A stretch of DNA of 64,000 nucleotides from Nitratireductor aquibiodomus NL21 = JCM 21793. GTDB taxonomy: Bacteria; Pseudomonadota; Alphaproteobacteria; Rhizobiales; Rhizobiaceae. Of this stretch, positions 9,727 to 20,581 are shown piece after piece (the stretch's first letter is position 1; every line of letters begins with the position of its first letter). Made by a program: the position numbers and the translations under genes. The stretch is taken from NCBI RefSeq assembly GCF_000615975.1, contig NZ_BAMP01000011.1:1-64000 (forward strand), given 5' to 3'. A model generated the notes under the pieces. The model searched no databases and was not told the DNA's origin. It worked only from the letters and a program-made list of their open reading frames with translations.

Positions 9727-11204
9727 GCGAGTTGGTCTCCGACAAGAAACTGAAGGGCCCGGTCAAGTCTGATATGCGGGAGGGAAAGGGTGAGGCCTTC
9801 GGCGGTTCGCTCGAGACGCGGCGGGCGAAACCGCACGAAACGGAGCGGGTTCTCGGGAGCGGAGCCGGCGTTTTCTTCATCCGGTCCCGGTTGCTGAAAG
9901 ATCAAACCGGGCTTTTCGGGCAGATCGCCTGGAAAAATTGCCGTTTCGGTTTCGCCGTCGAAGGTCTCACCGGCAATGGTTTCGCCCTCCAGCGGTGTTC
10001 CGATGATGACGGGCAGTGTCTCCTTGGCCTGTCTTACTGTTCCCTCGCGCGTCGCCCGCACGGCGGCCATGGCGAGAACGTCGACCGCGGCGCCGGAAAA
10101 ACCGGCCCGCGCGATGGCACGGTCGGCGAGCCGGCGCACGATTGCCTGCAACCGGTCATGGCTTTCGTGGTGGATGTGGTCCGCCTTGGTGGCCGCGACC
10201 AGAATCCGGTCGATGCGGTGCGAAAAAAGCCCCGTCAGGAGATTGCCCCGCCCCTGGCGGAAGCATGAGAGGATCTCGGTCAGCGCCCGTTCGAGGTCGG
10301 TAACGGCCTCGGCGCCCGCGTTCATGGCCTGCATTGCGTCGATCAGCACGATCTGTCGGTCGAGCCTGGCGATGTGTTCGCGGAAAAATGGACGAACGAC
10401 ATGCGTCTTGTATGCCTCATAGCGCCGCTCCATCATGGCATGCAGCGAGCCGGGCTTGCCCCGGGCGCCGGGCTCCACACCCAGCGGGGCGAAGGTCAAT
10501 GCCGGGGAACCCTCCAGATCGCCCGGCATCAGGAAGCGGCCGGGTGGCAGCGTCGAAAGCGCCCGGTGATCGGCCTTGCATGCACGCAAATAGGATGAAA
10601 ATGCCTCGAAAAGCCTGCGGGCGGTCATTTCATCTGCCGGTTCGTTCGGGTCGACCTCATGCGTCAGGGCGCGCCATTCAGCCGAAAGATCGGCGCGGGC
10701 AGGAAGGGCTGCCATCTCTAGCGCCTCGTGGCAGAAGGTTTCGTAATCCTTCGAAAGAAGCGGTAGGTCGAGCAGCCATTCTCCAGGGTAATCAACGATA
10801 TCAAAGGATAGTTTCCCGCGTGACAGGAGACGGTTCCATGCTGATGCGGATTCGAATTCGACCGTCAGGCGCAGCTCGGAGATGGCGCGTGTGGATTCGG
10901 GCCAGACACGGCTTTCGACAAGCGCGGCGATGTGATCTTCATACTGGAAGCGGGGGACCGCATCGTCCGGCTGGTGTTCCAGATAGGCCCTGGAAATACG
11001 CCCCGAACTCTGCGCGTCGAACAGCGGTAGCCGTCCACCATGCAGAAGATTGTGCACAAAAGCGGTGATGAAAACGGTCTTGCCTGCGCGTGAAAGCCCG
11101 GTAACGCCGATCCGAAGTGAGGGCGAAACGAGCCCGGTGGCGCGTCCGGCCAGCGTGTCGAGAGCGATCCGCGCTTCGTCCGTGTATGTGGTCAATGAAG
11201 CCAA
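9723..11204 (-). CDS. YcjX family GTPase-like protein (DUF463)
   Basis: 493 residues. A P-loop, GLSRAGKT, lies at residues 36-43, followed by the DUF463 family's FDIVDYPGEWLLDLPLL switch-like segment, LIDAMQAMNAGAEAV and VAATKADHIHH, which resembles the NKxD guanine-binding motif. The family binds nucleotide and is induced by stress in enterobacteria; a cellular substrate is not known. First gene of a two-gene unit with the downstream YcjF-like membrane protein, overlapping by 4 bases. Full length for the family. Confidence 0.9.
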   Translation of the reverse strand: MASLTTYTDEARIALDTLAGRATGLVSPSLRIGVTGLSRAGKTVFITAFVHNLLHGGRLPLFDAQSSGRISRAYLEHQPDDAVPRFQYEDHIAALVESRVWPESTRAISELRLTVEFESASAWNRLLSRGKLSFDIVDYPGEWLLDLPLLSKDYETFCHEALEMAALPARADLSAEWRALTHEVDPNEPADEMTARRLFEAFSSYLRACKADHRALSTLPPGRFLMPGDLEGSPALTFAPLGVEPGARGKPGSLHAMMERRYEAYKTHVVRPFFREHIARLDRQIVLIDAMQAMNAGAEAVTDLERALTEILSCFRQGRGNLLTGLFSHRIDRILVAATKADHIHHESHDRLQAIVRRLADRAIARAGFSGAAVDVLAMAAVRATREGTVRQAKETLPVIIGTPLEGETIAGETFDGETETAIFPGDLPEKPGLIFQQPGPDEENAGSAPENPLRFVRFRPPRLERTAEGLTLSLPHIRLDRALQFLVGDQLA

Positions 11205-11285
11205 AAGGCGAAATCCTCAAAAATCGCAAGACCTTGCATATAGGAACCCAAAGCCATGATTGAAGACCGTTGGCGCAGCGTGCCG

Positions 11286-11792
11286 TCAGAGGTCCGGCTT
11301 CAGGAAGGCTTCGAGCCGCCCGCCATTGCGTCTTATGTCCGCCAATGGTCCGGGAAAGCTGATGACTGCAAGACCGCATGTGGGAAAGCCGGAGGCGGTT
11401 CCGCGCATTGCCTGTTGATCTCCTGCGGAAGGAAGTTCGAACGCCAGATCCTCCATCATCGGATTGTGCCCCACCAGCAGCAATGTCTCAGCCACCTGCG
11501 CTTCCCGCACGGCGTGCAGATAGTCCGTTGCATCGGAATTGTATAATTCCTGGACAAGTTCCGTTTTTGGGGGGCTGTCGAAGAGTGTTGAAGCAACGAA
11601 TTCAAGTGTTTCGACGGCGCGCCTGGCTGGAGAACACAGGATCAGATCGGGAATGAGGCCGATTGAGCGCATGCGCATTCCAAGCGCCTTTGCATCGGAT
11701 TGGCCTGACTGGGTAAGGGTTCTGTCGAAATCCGACGTACTAGGTGCCGCCCAGCCGGCCTTTGCGTGGCGAAGCAGGAAAAGGCGGGACAT
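11286..11792 (-). CDS. SixA-like histidine phosphatase
   Basis: 168 residues of the phosphoglycerate-mutase-like fold. The catalytic RHG-type motif is LRHAKAGW with the phospho-histidine at residue 9; a second Arg-containing segment SPARRAVET and VGHNPMMEDLA complete the active site. SixA removes phosphate from HPt histidines; an orphan HPt protein is found at 4.5 kb, but a link between them is only a suggestion. ATG 11792 is preferred over the in-frame TTG at 11798. Confidence 0.88.
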   Translation of the reverse strand: MSRLFLLRHAKAGWAAPSTSDFDRTLTQSGQSDAKALGMRMRSIGLIPDLILCSPARRAVETLEFVASTLFDSPPKTELVQELYNSDATDYLHAVREAQVAETLLLVGHNPMMEDLAFELPSAGDQQAMRGTASGFPTCGLAVISFPGPLADIRRNGGRLEAFLKPDL

Positions 11793-12056
11793 TACCAAAA
11801 TCCGGGAAAAAACGAAGAAAACGCGCCAAGAAGCTGCTGGTTTGAACCAAAACTGCGCGGATTTTCCGTCATTTTATCCTCCGTGGAATCCCTTGATCTC
11901 CCCGGGGAGTTTATACGCATCCCGCGTTTGGAGTAGGAGATATCCACTATTTCCGCTGCAATTAACAAAAGCGTGAAGCATGCGGCCTTTATGCTTGTGG
12001 TTGCGGGGGTGCGTGAATATATAGGCGCGGGCGTCAAAACATCTCAGGGTGACTCG

Positions 12057-12473
12057 ATGAATGAGCTCAGAAATGCCGAATACGTGCCCACCGAGGACGA
12101 ACCCTTCATGAATGAGCGCCAACGCTCATATTTCCGTGCGAAATTGCTGCGTTGGAAAAGCGACATTCTCAAAGAAGCGCGTGAGACCCTCGAGGTACTG
12201 CAACAAGAAAGTGCAAATCACCCGGACCTCGCTGACCGTGCGTCGTCCGAAACGGATCGCGCAATCGAACTGCGAGCGCGGGACCGCCAGCGCAAGCTAA
12301 TTTCCAAGATCGATGCCGCCCTGCAGCGCATCGAGGAGGGGACCTACGGTTATTGTGAAGAAACGGGTGAGCCGATTTCACTGAAGCGGCTTGATGCACG
12401 CCCGATTGCGACCTTGTCGATCGAGGCACAGGAACGTCATGAACGCCGCGAGAAAGTCTATCGCGACGATTGA
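12057..12473 (+). CDS. dksA: DksA-type RNA polymerase-binding regulator with a degenerate zinc finger
   Basis: 138 residues. Coiled-coil DksA fold (residues 20-95) plus the C-terminal TraR/DksA finger region. DksA inserts into the RNA polymerase secondary channel and, with ppGpp, adjusts stable RNA and amino-acid promoters. In the finger only Cys100 (GTYGYCEETGEP) is kept; the other three positions of the four-cysteine motif are Thr/Gly or Ala/Arg residues (LKRLDARPIATLSIEAQERHE), as in other alphaproteobacterial DksA proteins. I chose ATG 12057 because the family starts near MNELRNAEYV; the open frame extends 28 codons further up. A strong terminator follows. Confidence 0.93.
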   Translation: MNELRNAEYVPTEDEPFMNERQRSYFRAKLLRWKSDILKEARETLEVLQQESANHPDLADRASSETDRAIELRARDRQRKLISKIDAALQRIEEGTYGYCEETGEPISLKRLDARPIATLSIEAQERHERREKVYRDD

Positions 12474-12520
12474 TACTCTACTTTAAGCAGGCTTTGACCC
12501 GGGCTTGTCTTGTTTTGTGC

Positions 12521-12549
12521 GCGCCACCCCTCTGGGCTGGCGCTTTTTT
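12521..12549 (+). terminator. Rho-independent terminator of dksA
   Basis: Stem GCGCCACCCC / GGGCTGGCGC with one mismatch and loop TCT, followed by TTTTTTC. Confidence 0.88.
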
Positions 12550-12586
12550 CTTGTCCACCGTCTGGTGAGAGCCTTGAACCGGGTCG

Positions 12587-13447
12587 TCAGTGTTTCTGTT
12601 CTGAAAGCTCTTCAAGCAGGCGGCTCATCTCATCTTCGAGCGTGTGTTCGCCGGCCTGATTCTGTGTGGCGGATTGCTCTGCGTGTGAGACTTCAAAATC
12701 AACGGCAGGCGCCTCGTCTGTGTGTCGCGAACCGGCGTCGGGTTCTGGTGGCCGGTGTTCCCCGGCGTCTTCGATATTCGGCTCACGTTTCGGGGCAGCC
12801 GGCGTCACGGCGGCAAGCGAACCGATCGATGCCGCTGTAACGGCGCGCCGCGGAGCGGGCGCCGACACGGGGTCTCGCATTGGCTGTGGGGCTTCTGTCA
12901 CTGCTTCTGCCGGATAACGGCGGGGCGCCGGCGCCGGAGCGGGTGTCGGCCGACTGGCTATCTGGATCGTCGGTTCCGGTGCTGACGGGCGGCGTTCGGG
13001 CTCGGGCTCAGGCATTTCCGGTTCCGGCGAAGAGGGGGCGGTGCGGGGCGCTTCTCTCTCCATATCCGGTTCCTGCATGCCGGAGGCTCGTGGTTCGACT
13101 GGCGCAGCTGGTTCTTCGACTTGGTGCGTCGCAGGCTCGGCAGTCGTGGCACGGGGCCCGATATTGGTTTCGATCACGAGATCGCCTGGTCCGCCGATCA
13201 GGATGAGGTGTTCCACATCATCGCGGCGCACCAGTATGAGACGTCTGTGGTTGTCCACGGGGGTGGCGTCCGTCACAGCCAGTCGCGGCTGCCTGCCACG
13301 CGCGCCGGAGATAAAGGTCCCGGCGGTAAACCGGCGGTTTACCCGGAGAAACACCAGAAGGACGACGGCGACGGCTATGAGAATGATCGTCCAGAAGGCC
13401 GCGGTCGCGTAAGCCTCTCCAAAAAATCCCACGAGCCAGTCGCGCAT
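12587..13447 (-). CDS. FliO-like single-pass membrane protein with a long proline-rich tail
   Basis: 286 residues. One membrane helix at about 17-35 (AFWTIILIAVAVVLLVFLRV) is followed by a short FliO-like beta domain (RLAVTDATPVDNHRRLILVRRDDVEHLILIGG, residues ~55-90). Residues ~100-250 are Pro/Ala/Glu-rich and probably disordered, and the C-terminus is a short acidic helix (LEDEMSRLLEELSEQ). FliO-like domains occur in the flagellar export gate, but no flagellar gene is nearby, and rhizobial proteins of this type sit next to dksA and cckA; a flagellar role is therefore uncertain. Divergent from cckA. Confidence 0.7.
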   Translation of the reverse strand: MRDWLVGFFGEAYATAAFWTIILIAVAVVLLVFLRVNRRFTAGTFISGARGRQPRLAVTDATPVDNHRRLILVRRDDVEHLILIGGPGDLVIETNIGPRATTAEPATHQVEEPAAPVEPRASGMQEPDMEREAPRTAPSSPEPEMPEPEPERRPSAPEPTIQIASRPTPAPAPAPRRYPAEAVTEAPQPMRDPVSAPAPRRAVTAASIGSLAAVTPAAPKREPNIEDAGEHRPPEPDAGSRHTDEAPAVDFEVSHAEQSATQNQAGEHTLEDEMSRLLEELSEQKH

Positions 13448-13688
13448 TCGTCTACTCCACTTTCAATTAGATCAGCCAAACTATGCGTCTCGCAGGGACG
13501 CGGCAACCCGCGGGTGCGCCGAGGGGGCCTGACTGCATGGTTTTCAGCAGCAAAATTCGCGCAAAGAAAGGCGATTTGCGTTTCGATTACATGTGTACGC
13601 TTGCAGATGCCGGGAGCCCTGATATATCCCGGAGAGGCCGGGTTCGCGTGGAGCCTGGCAGGAATTGGGCGCGACAGACGGGAAACGC

Positions 13689-16270
13689 ATGGCCAAGCAG
13701 ACCGGGGGAGAAATCCACGCAGCACCGATTGTCGACCAGAGTGCTCGACCCGGTGCCATCACGCGCCTGATCATATTCATCGTCATACTGACCCTTTCTG
13801 CGATTGCGTTCTCGGTTTTCCGCGAACGGCTGGGAGATCCGTTTCTGCTCGGACTTCTCGGCATTCTGGCGATGATCGGCGTGGGGTTTCTGTTCGCGAC
13901 AGCCATCGGTTTCGTGCAGGTCGCGCCGCGTTCGGCGGGAAGTGAACTCTCCAGGGCCTTTGTCGATTCCATGGAGGAGGGCCTCGTGGTTGCGGACACC
14001 AAGGGCCGCATCCTTTATGCAAACAATGCTTATGCGCAAATGACGGGTGCGACATCGGTGGCCGATGTGAAGACCGTCGACGGGCTTCTGTCAGACAACC
14101 CGGAAGCCGGACCGGTGGTGGAGAAGCTTTCGGCGGGGCTGCGCGACGGGCGCGCAGGTGACGGAGAGTTCCGGCTGTCGCGCTCCATCCGTCCCGGTGG
14201 TGCGCTCGGCGCACGCTGGTACAGAACCTGGGCGCGCATTTTCAAGCTGCCGGGTTATCGTCAGCCGGTGTCCGCGTGGCAGATTGCCGATATTTCGGAA
14301 GAACGCGCCGAGCAGGAACGCTTCTTCCTCGATCTTCAAAAGGCGATTGATCATCTGGATCATGCACCGGCGGGCTTTTTCGCGGCCGATCCCGACGGAC
14401 GTGTGACCTATATCAACGCAACGCTGGCGGAATGGCTGGGCATTGATCTTGCCAATTTCGTGCCCGGAGCCGTGCGCCTACCACAGATCGTTGCCGGCGA
14501 TGGCATGGCGCTGATCAACGCGGTGAAGGCCGATCCGGGCACTGCGCGCAACGCGATGATCGATCTCGACCTCTCCACCATGGATGGCGAGGTGCTTCCG
14601 GTGCGCTTCATGCACCGCGTGACTGCAAGCCGCGAGGGAACTCCGGGAGCAACCCGCACGATCGTCCTGAACCGCCAGCTGGGTGAGGACGCGTCAGCGG
14701 ACCTGCGCGCGTCCGAGGTGCGTTTCACCCGCTTTTTCAATTCCACGCCGATGGCGATTGCTTCGGTGGATCATGAAGGGCGGATCCTGCGCACGAATGC
14801 TCCGTTCCTTTCTCTGTTTTCGCGTGTGGTCGACAGCGATGCCGTGGAACGGCATATCCGGCTTGATGCCGTCATTCACGAGAACGACCGTGAGGCGTTT
14901 GCCGCAGCCCTCGAGAGGGCAAAGCAGCGCCAGGCGGAAATCGCGCCGATCGACACGATGCTGCCCGATGATGCAGAGCGGCATGTGCGCTTCTATGTGA
15001 ACCCCGTGGTCGACCACGATGGCGGGGAGGGCGCGGAGGAAGCCGCGATCGTCTATGCCGTGGAAACCACCGAGCAGAAGGCGCTCGAGGCGCAGATGGC
15101 GCAGAGCCAGAAGATGCAGGCTGTAGGACAGCTTGCCGGCGGCATCGCGCACGATTTCAACAACGTCCTGACGGCCATCATTATGGCCTCTGACCTCCTT
15201 CTGACAAACCACCGTCCGTCCGATCCGTCTTTCCCGGACATCATGAATATCAAGCAGAATGCCAATCGCGCGGCGTCGCTGGTGCGTCAGCTCCTGGCGT
15301 TCTCGCGCAGGCAGACCCTGCGTCCGGAAGTGCTCAATCTGACGGATGTTCTGGCGGATCTGAGAATGCTGCTTGCGCGCCTGGTCGGAAGTGAGATCAC
15401 ACTCTCCATCGAGCATGGGCGCGATCTTTGGCCGGTCAAGGCCGATATCGGTCAGTTCGAGCAGGTTGTCGTGAACCTGACGGTCAACGCACGCGATGCA
15501 ATGCCGGAAGGAGGCAAGCTTGCTGTGCGGACCCGGAACATTTCCGCCGAAGAGTGCGCCCAGTTTCCTTATCGCGAAATGGCAGCGGCCGACTATGTGG
15601 CTGTCGAGGTGAGCGACACGGTACGGGCATCGATCCCGAAACCATCAAGAAGATATTCGAGCCATTCTTCACCACCAAGGAAGTGGGCAAGGGAACCGGG
15701 CTTGGTCTGTCCATGGTGTATGGCATCGTCAAGCAGACGGGTGGCTTCATCTTCTGCGATTCCGAGCTGGGCGAGGGCACCACATTCCGCATATTCCTGC
15801 CGCGTCATGTTCCGAGCGAAGCGGAGAAATCTGCCGATGAAGCCGCCGCGCGGGGGAATGACGCTGCGAAGGCGAAAGAAGAGAATCGAGACCTTTCAGG
15901 CTCTGCACGCGTGCTCCTCGTAGAAGATGAGGATGCGGTCCGGATGGGCAGTGTGCGCGCACTCTCCTCACGGGGGTATGAAGTGCATGAGGCCAGCTCC
16001 GGCGTCGAGGCGCTCGAGATATTCAACGAGCTGGATGGCAAGGTCGACATTGTCGTGTCTGATGTCGTGATGCCGGAAATGGACGGTCCGACACTGCTTG
16101 GCGAGCTGCGCAAGGCGCAGCCCGACATCAAGTTCATCTTTGTGTCCGGTTATGCAGAGGATGCCTTTGCAAAGAACCTACCGGAGGATGCACAGTTCGG
16201 CTTTCTGCCGAAGCCATTCTCGCTAAAGCAGCTTGCAACCGTTGTGAAGGAAATGCTGGAAGAAGCCTGA
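13689..16270 (+). CDS. cckA: Cell-cycle hybrid histidine kinase CckA (one frameshift)
   Basis: About 860 residues when corrected. Two membrane helices at ~25-75, PAS domains between ~100 and 460, the HisKA phospho-acceptor His488 in GGIAHDFNNVLTAI, the HATPase domain, and a C-terminal receiver (RVLLVEDEDAVRMG, phospho-Asp in SDVVMPEMDG at codon 16061, Lys in FLPKPFS). CckA starts the phosphorelay through ChpT to CtrA and CpdR. The frame breaks at 15619-15621: GACACGGTACGG should read GACACGGGTACGG, giving the N/G1 box DTGTGIDPETIKKIFEPFF. One G appears lost from GGG. The start is ATG 13689; an upstream TTG is open. Pseudogenisation is unlikely because the gene is normally essential. Confidence 0.92.
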
Positions 16271-16334
16271 TCGTTTCAGGCTTATCGCCATTTGCAAAAG
16301 ACCGCGCCGATACGGTGCCCATAAAGCTGGACTG

Positions 16335-17639
16335 TCAGACTGAAACGGTGCGGCGAACGCGGTTTTGCGTTCCAAACAGTTTTATGTAGCGCTCGATTTC
16401 GGCTGGGTCGCCTGTTGCCTTTTCCGGGTTGTCGGAGAGTTTGACCGCCGGTTGGCCATTTGCGCTGCTCACCTTGCAGACGACCGAGATCGCCTTCAGA
16501 CCATTCACTTCCGTTGGCGCGCAGTTCTCGAAATCATTGGTAAGGTTGGTACCCCAGCCAAAGGCCATGCGCACCTTTCCCTCGAAATGGCGGTAGGCCG
16601 CTTCGATCGTGTCTACATCGAGGCCGTCGGAAAAGATCAGCAGCTTGTCACGCGGATCTTTGCCGTGCTTGCGCCAGAACCCCATGATGCGTTCCCCGCC
16701 TTCGATTGGAGGTGCGCTGTCGGGGCGGAAGCCCGTCCAGTCCGCGACCCATGGCGGGGCGTCACGCAGGAAGGACTCCGTGCCGAATGCATCGGGAAGC
16801 ACGATCAGCAGGTTGCCGCCGTAGTAGCTCTGCCAGTCTTCGAGAACGCGATAGGGAGCTTCGAGAAGCTCCTCGTCAGTTCCGGCCAGCGCTGCCAGCA
16901 CCATCGGCAGCTCGTGAGCGTTCGTGCCAAGTGCTTCCAGGTCCGTATCCATGGCGAGAAGCACGTTGGAGGTGCCGGTAAAGGAGTCGCCGATGCCTTC
17001 TTTAAGCGCTTCCACGCACCAGCGCTGCCAGAGGAAAGAATGTCGCCGTCTGGTGCCAAAATCGGAAATCCTGATGTCCGGCAGCTTCTTCAGGCGTTCG
17101 ACCTTGGTCCAGACCTTGGCCTTGGCGCGGGCATAGAGGACATCGAGCGCGAAGGGGCCGAGCGAGCGCATGGCAGCGCGCGATCGCAGCTCGTTGATGA
17201 TCGCAAGGGCGGGAATCTCCCACATGGTGGTTTCCATCCACTTGCCATGGAAGTTGAGTTCGTATTGGCCGCCACGGCGGGTGAGCTCATATTCGGGTAA
17301 CCGGAAATCCGCGAGCCAGTTGAGGAACTCCGGCTGGAAAATCTGCTTGCGTCCATAAAACGTATTACCGGCGAGCCAGATCATTTCCTTTTTGGTGAAG
17401 CGGATCGCACGGGCGTGATCCAGTTGCTCGCGCAGTTCCCCCTCATCGATCTCGTCGGCCAGCAGGACTGACTTGTTGCGGTTTATGAGAGAGAAGGTCG
17501 CGTCGACATTCGGATACAGTCCCCAGATCATCTGCAGCATCAGGAGCTTGTAGAAGTCCGTGTCCAGCAGGCTGCGGCAGATGGGGTCGAGCTTCCAGGC
17601 GTGATTAAAGACGCGGCGCGCGATATCGGTTTTCGGCAT
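16335..17639 (-). CDS. pncB: Nicotinate phosphoribosyltransferase
   Basis: 434 residues. Makes nicotinate mononucleotide from nicotinate and PRPP, the entry of the NAD salvage (Preiss-Handler) pathway. Family segments visible: [17 protein letters not shown] near the N-terminus, FLQWRQRW.. equivalents around the active-site histidine ([14 protein letters not shown]), and the phosphate-binding [39 protein letters not shown] used ATG 17639 ([15 protein letters not shown]); the frame is open 32 codons upstream without family similarity. Convergent with cckA; only ~65 bases separate their ends. Confidence 0.95.
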   Translation of the reverse strand: MPKTDIARRVFNHAWKLDPICRSLLDTDFYKLLMLQMIWGLYPNVDATFSLINRNKSVLLADEIDEGELREQLDHARAIRFTKKEMIWLAGNTFYGRKQIFQPEFLNWLADFRLPEYELTRRGGQYELNFHGKWMETTMWEIPALAIINELRSRAAMRSLGPFALDVLYARAKAKVWTKVERLKKLPDIRISDFGTRRRHSFLWQRWCVEALKEGIGDSFTGTSNVLLAMDTDLEALGTNAHELPMVLAALAGTDEELLEAPYRVLEDWQSYYGGNLLIVLPDAFGTESFLRDAPPWVADWTGFRPDSAPPIEGGERIMGFWRKHGKDPRDKLLIFSDGLDVDTIEAAYRHFEGKVRMAFGWGTNLTNDFENCAPTEVNGLKAISVVCKVSSANGQPAVKLSDNPEKATGDPAEIERYIKLFGTQNRVRRTVSV

Positions 17640-17896
17640 GATGTGCGTTTCCTGCGAGTGTAGTCCACCGGTTCGCGGCGTTCGTCCGGCAGACCACACC
17701 GGCGGGCCGCGATTGTCAACGACCGCCAGCGTCAAACCTTGCTATGCAAGGGGAAACGCACATCGAAATTGCCGCCTTCATCAGGCGCTAAACCTGGCTT
17801 TCGCCAGCTTTGAGACAATTGCGCGGCGGATGGTTAAAGCTTCGTTAACAGATGGGGCGGACACTGACTGTCGGGAGGAGTCTCGAGGAGATGAGT

Positions 17897-18235
17897 ATGA
17901 TCTACTCTGGCTTTTCCCAACGGCGTCTGGCTTTAAGTGGGGCTCTTCTTTTGGGCGCATTTGCGCCTTCATGGACAATGGCTGTTGCGCATGAGGCAAA
18001 GAGCGGCTGGCGCTATCCCTATGCCTGCTGCTCCGATCGCGACTGCCGGGAGGTCTCGAACGCCGCCGTCACGGAGGGACCCGAGGGATATGTCATCAGG
18101 ATAACTGGTGAAGTGTTGCCGTATACGGACAAACGTGTGCGCAACTCGCCCGATGGCGTGTTCCACTGGTGCTCCGTGGCCGGAAAGATGGATGGCCGCA
18201 CCATCTGCCTGTTTGTGCCGCCACGCAGCTTCTGA
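17897..18235 (+). CDS. Small secreted cysteine-containing protein of unknown function
   Basis: 112 residues. Signal peptide at residues ~1-32 (ALSGALLLGAFAPSWTMAVAHEA), then a compact domain with five cysteines: YPYACCSDRDCREV, FHWCSVAG and TICLFVPP. The paired cysteines suggest disulphide bonds in the periplasm. Similar short proteins are common and uncharacterised in rhizobia. ATG 17897 has GAGGAG six bases ahead; ATG 17891, two codons earlier, would sit too close to that site. It lies convergent to pccB with about 40 bases between them. Confidence 0.72.
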   Translation: MIYSGFSQRRLALSGALLLGAFAPSWTMAVAHEAKSGWRYPYACCSDRDCREVSNAAVTEGPEGYVIRITGEVLPYTDKRVRNSPDGVFHWCSVAGKMDGRTICLFVPPRSF

Positions 18236-18278
18236 CGCGGTGGAAGACAGGCCGTGAGGCGCAGCGCAAGGTGCTGTG

Positions 18279-19808
18279 TCAGAGCGGGATGTTGTCGTGT
18301 TTCTTCCAGGGGTTCTGGAGGTCCTTGTTGCGCAGCATGCGCAGGGCACGGGCAATGCGCGTCCGTGTCGAGTGCGGCATGATAACCTCGTCTACATATC
18401 CTCGCTCGGCCGCCACGAAGGGCGAGAGGAAGCGGTCCTCATACATTTTCGTGTGGGCGGCGATCTTGTCCGGATCGTCAATGTCTTTGCGGAAGATGAT
18501 TTCCACCGCACCCTTGGCACCCATCACCGCGATCTGGGCGGAAGGCCAGGCGTAATTGATGTCACCGCGCAGATGTTTGGAGGCCATGACGTCGTAGGCC
18601 CCGCCAAATGCCTTGCGTGTGATGAGAGTGATCTTGGGAACGGTTGCCTCCGCGTAGGCAAAGAGCAGCTTTGCGCCATGCTTGATCAGCCCGCCATACT
18701 CCTGCGCGGTGCCCGGCAGGAATCCGGGAACATCCACATAGGTGACAAGCGGAATGTTGAAGCAATCGCAGAAGCGTACGAAGCGGGCGGCCTTTCGGGA
18801 CGCGTCCGAATCCAGAACGCCCGCCAGCACCATCGGTTGATTGGCGACGAAACCCACCGTGCGGCCCTCCACGCGGCCGAACCCGGTCACGATGTTTTTG
18901 GCGAAGGACGTCTGAATCTCGAAAAAATCCGCTTCGTCGCAGGTTTTCAGGATTAGCTCACGGATGTCGTAGGGTTTGTTGGCATTGTCTGGGACCAGCC
19001 GGTCGAGAGAGTAATCGGGGTCCGAGACGGGCTGGAAACACTCCACTTCGGGGAGATCAGCCGTGTTCGACGTTGGCAGGAAATCGATCAGGCGGCGCAT
19101 CTGCAGGAGCGCTTCCACATCGTTGTCGTAGGCGCATCGGCGATGGAGGATTTGACGGTGTGGACGGAGCTCCGCCGAGTTGTTCGGCCGTCACTGTTTC
19201 GTTGGTAACGGTCTTGACCACATCCGGCCCGGTGACGAACATGTAGGAGGTGTCGCGCACCATGAAGATAAAATCGGTCATCGCCGGGGAGTAGACGTCA
19301 CCGCCCGCGCAGGGGCCCATGATGACGGAAATCTGCGGGATGACTCCGGAGGCGAGGACGTTGCGCTGGAATATCTCGGCGTAGCACCGAGTGCCGCCAC
19401 GCCCTCCTGAATGCGCGCGCCGCCCGCATCGTAGAAGCCGATGATGGGCGCGCGGTTCTTCAGCGCCATCTCCTGGACCTTGACCACCTTTTCCGCGTGC
19501 GCTTCGGAAAGGGAGCCGCCGAAGACGGTGAAATCCTTGGCAAAAACGAAGACGGTGCGCCCGTTGACCGTACCCCATCCCGTCACCACGCCATCGCCGG
19601 AAATGCGGGTTTTCTCCATGCCGAAATCGGTGGATCGATGCTCGACGAACATGTCGAACTCTTCGAACGTGCCTTCATCGAGGAACGTCTCAATGCGCTC
19701 ACGCGCCGTCAGCTTGCCCTTGGCGTGCTGGGCGTCGATACGCCGCTGGCCTCCACCCTCGCGCGCGGCGGCGCGGCGGCGTTCCAGCTCGAGAAGAACC
19801 TCTTTCAT
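18279..19808 (-). CDS. pccB: Propionyl-CoA carboxylase beta chain (three apparent frameshifts)
   Basis: About 510 residues when corrected. Carboxyltransferase subunit that carboxylates propionyl-CoA to methylmalonyl-CoA with the biotinylated alpha subunit, which is not in this window. Corrected protein shows [20 protein letters not shown], the acyl-CoA site [41 protein letters not shown] and [16 protein letters not shown]. Three single bases are missing: near 19386 (GGTGCTAC for GGTGGCTAC), near 19168 (GGAGCTCC) and near 19140 (GATGCGCC for GATGGCGCC). Each repair restores the family sequence, so I treat these as sequence errors. The start ATG 19808 gives [12 protein letters not shown], usual for rhizobial PccB. 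Confidence 0.9.
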
Positions 19809-19875
19809 GCTTGTCTCCCCCAAAGGCAATCAACGGCCCTTCTGCTGTTAGCATGGCGGCAGCGGCAGGAAAATA

Positions 19876-19903
19876 CGCCGTGCGTTCCAGATAACGCACG
19901 GCG
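19876..19903 (-). terminator. Terminator of gloA
   Basis: Perfect 11-bp stem CGCCGTGCGTT / AACGCACGGCG with a 6-base loop; on the minus strand it is followed by TATTTTCC, directly after the gloA stop. Confidence 0.78.
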
Positions 19904-19915
19904 CATTTGCAGAAT

Positions 19916-20355
19916 TTACCAGCTGCCGGTGTTTTCCATGGAGGCCCAGGGCTCGGCCGGCTCCCGTGCGCCGCCCTTCTGAAGGAGTTCGATCGAGATA
20001 CCGTCAGGCGAACGAACAAAGGCCATGCGCCCGTCGCGGGGCGGGCGGTTTATGGTGACGCCTGCTTCATCAGCCGGTCGCAAAGCGCGTAGATGTCGTC
20101 AACCTCGTAGGCGAGGTGTCCAAAATTGCGGCCCCCGTCATAGTCCTCCGGGTCCCAATTGTATGTGAGCTCGATCAGCGGTGCCTGTTCCTGGCTCGCG
20201 CGCGCTTGATCTGCAGGGGCCGAAAGGAAGATCAGGGTGAAACGTCCCTTCTCGTTCTCAGAGCGGCGAACCTCGGTCAGTCCGAGCTTGTTGCAGTAGA
20301 ATTCGAGCGATTCATCAATGTCTTTTACACGGACCATGGTGTGCAGGTAGCGCAT
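19916..20355 (-). CDS. gloA: Lactoylglutathione lyase (glyoxalase I), one frameshift
   Basis: About 146 residues when corrected. Isomerises the methylglyoxal-glutathione adduct to S-lactoylglutathione. Metal ligands of the family are present: His in LHTMVRV, Glu in [13 protein letters not shown], His in FGHLAYEV and Glu in ISIELLQKG. The reading frame breaks near 20066: ATGAAGCAGGC should read ATGAAGGCAGGC, restoring [20 protein letters not shown]; the natural stop is at 19916-19918 after MENTGSW. A methylmalonyl-CoA epimerase was considered because pccB follows, but the ELTYNW and SIELLQ signatures are those of GloA. Confidence 0.9.
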
Positions 20356-20581
20356 GTTTTCTCTCGCTTGCTGGTTTACGTATACGGTACAGGGTCTCTA
20401 CACGTTCTATTCGGCAATGTTGCACGTTAACCGGTTGTGCCGTTTTGCCGAAATCCCTCAAATCCGGCTGATTTCACCTGCTGTTGAAAATCAGAAACTG
20501 GGTCTTGCTATGCCACAAAGCGCCAATGCTATCTTTGAAACACACAGTGAGTCGGGCGGACTTGAGAAAAGGCTTGATGGG

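Noticed and set aside
18279-19808. pccB as a pseudogene with three breaks
   Set aside because: Each break is a single lost base that restores conserved sequence, and the same type of loss hits many other genes.
19916-20355. gloA as a methylmalonyl-CoA epimerase, given pccB next door
   Set aside because: The ELTYNW and SIELLQ segments and metal ligands are those of glyoxalase I.
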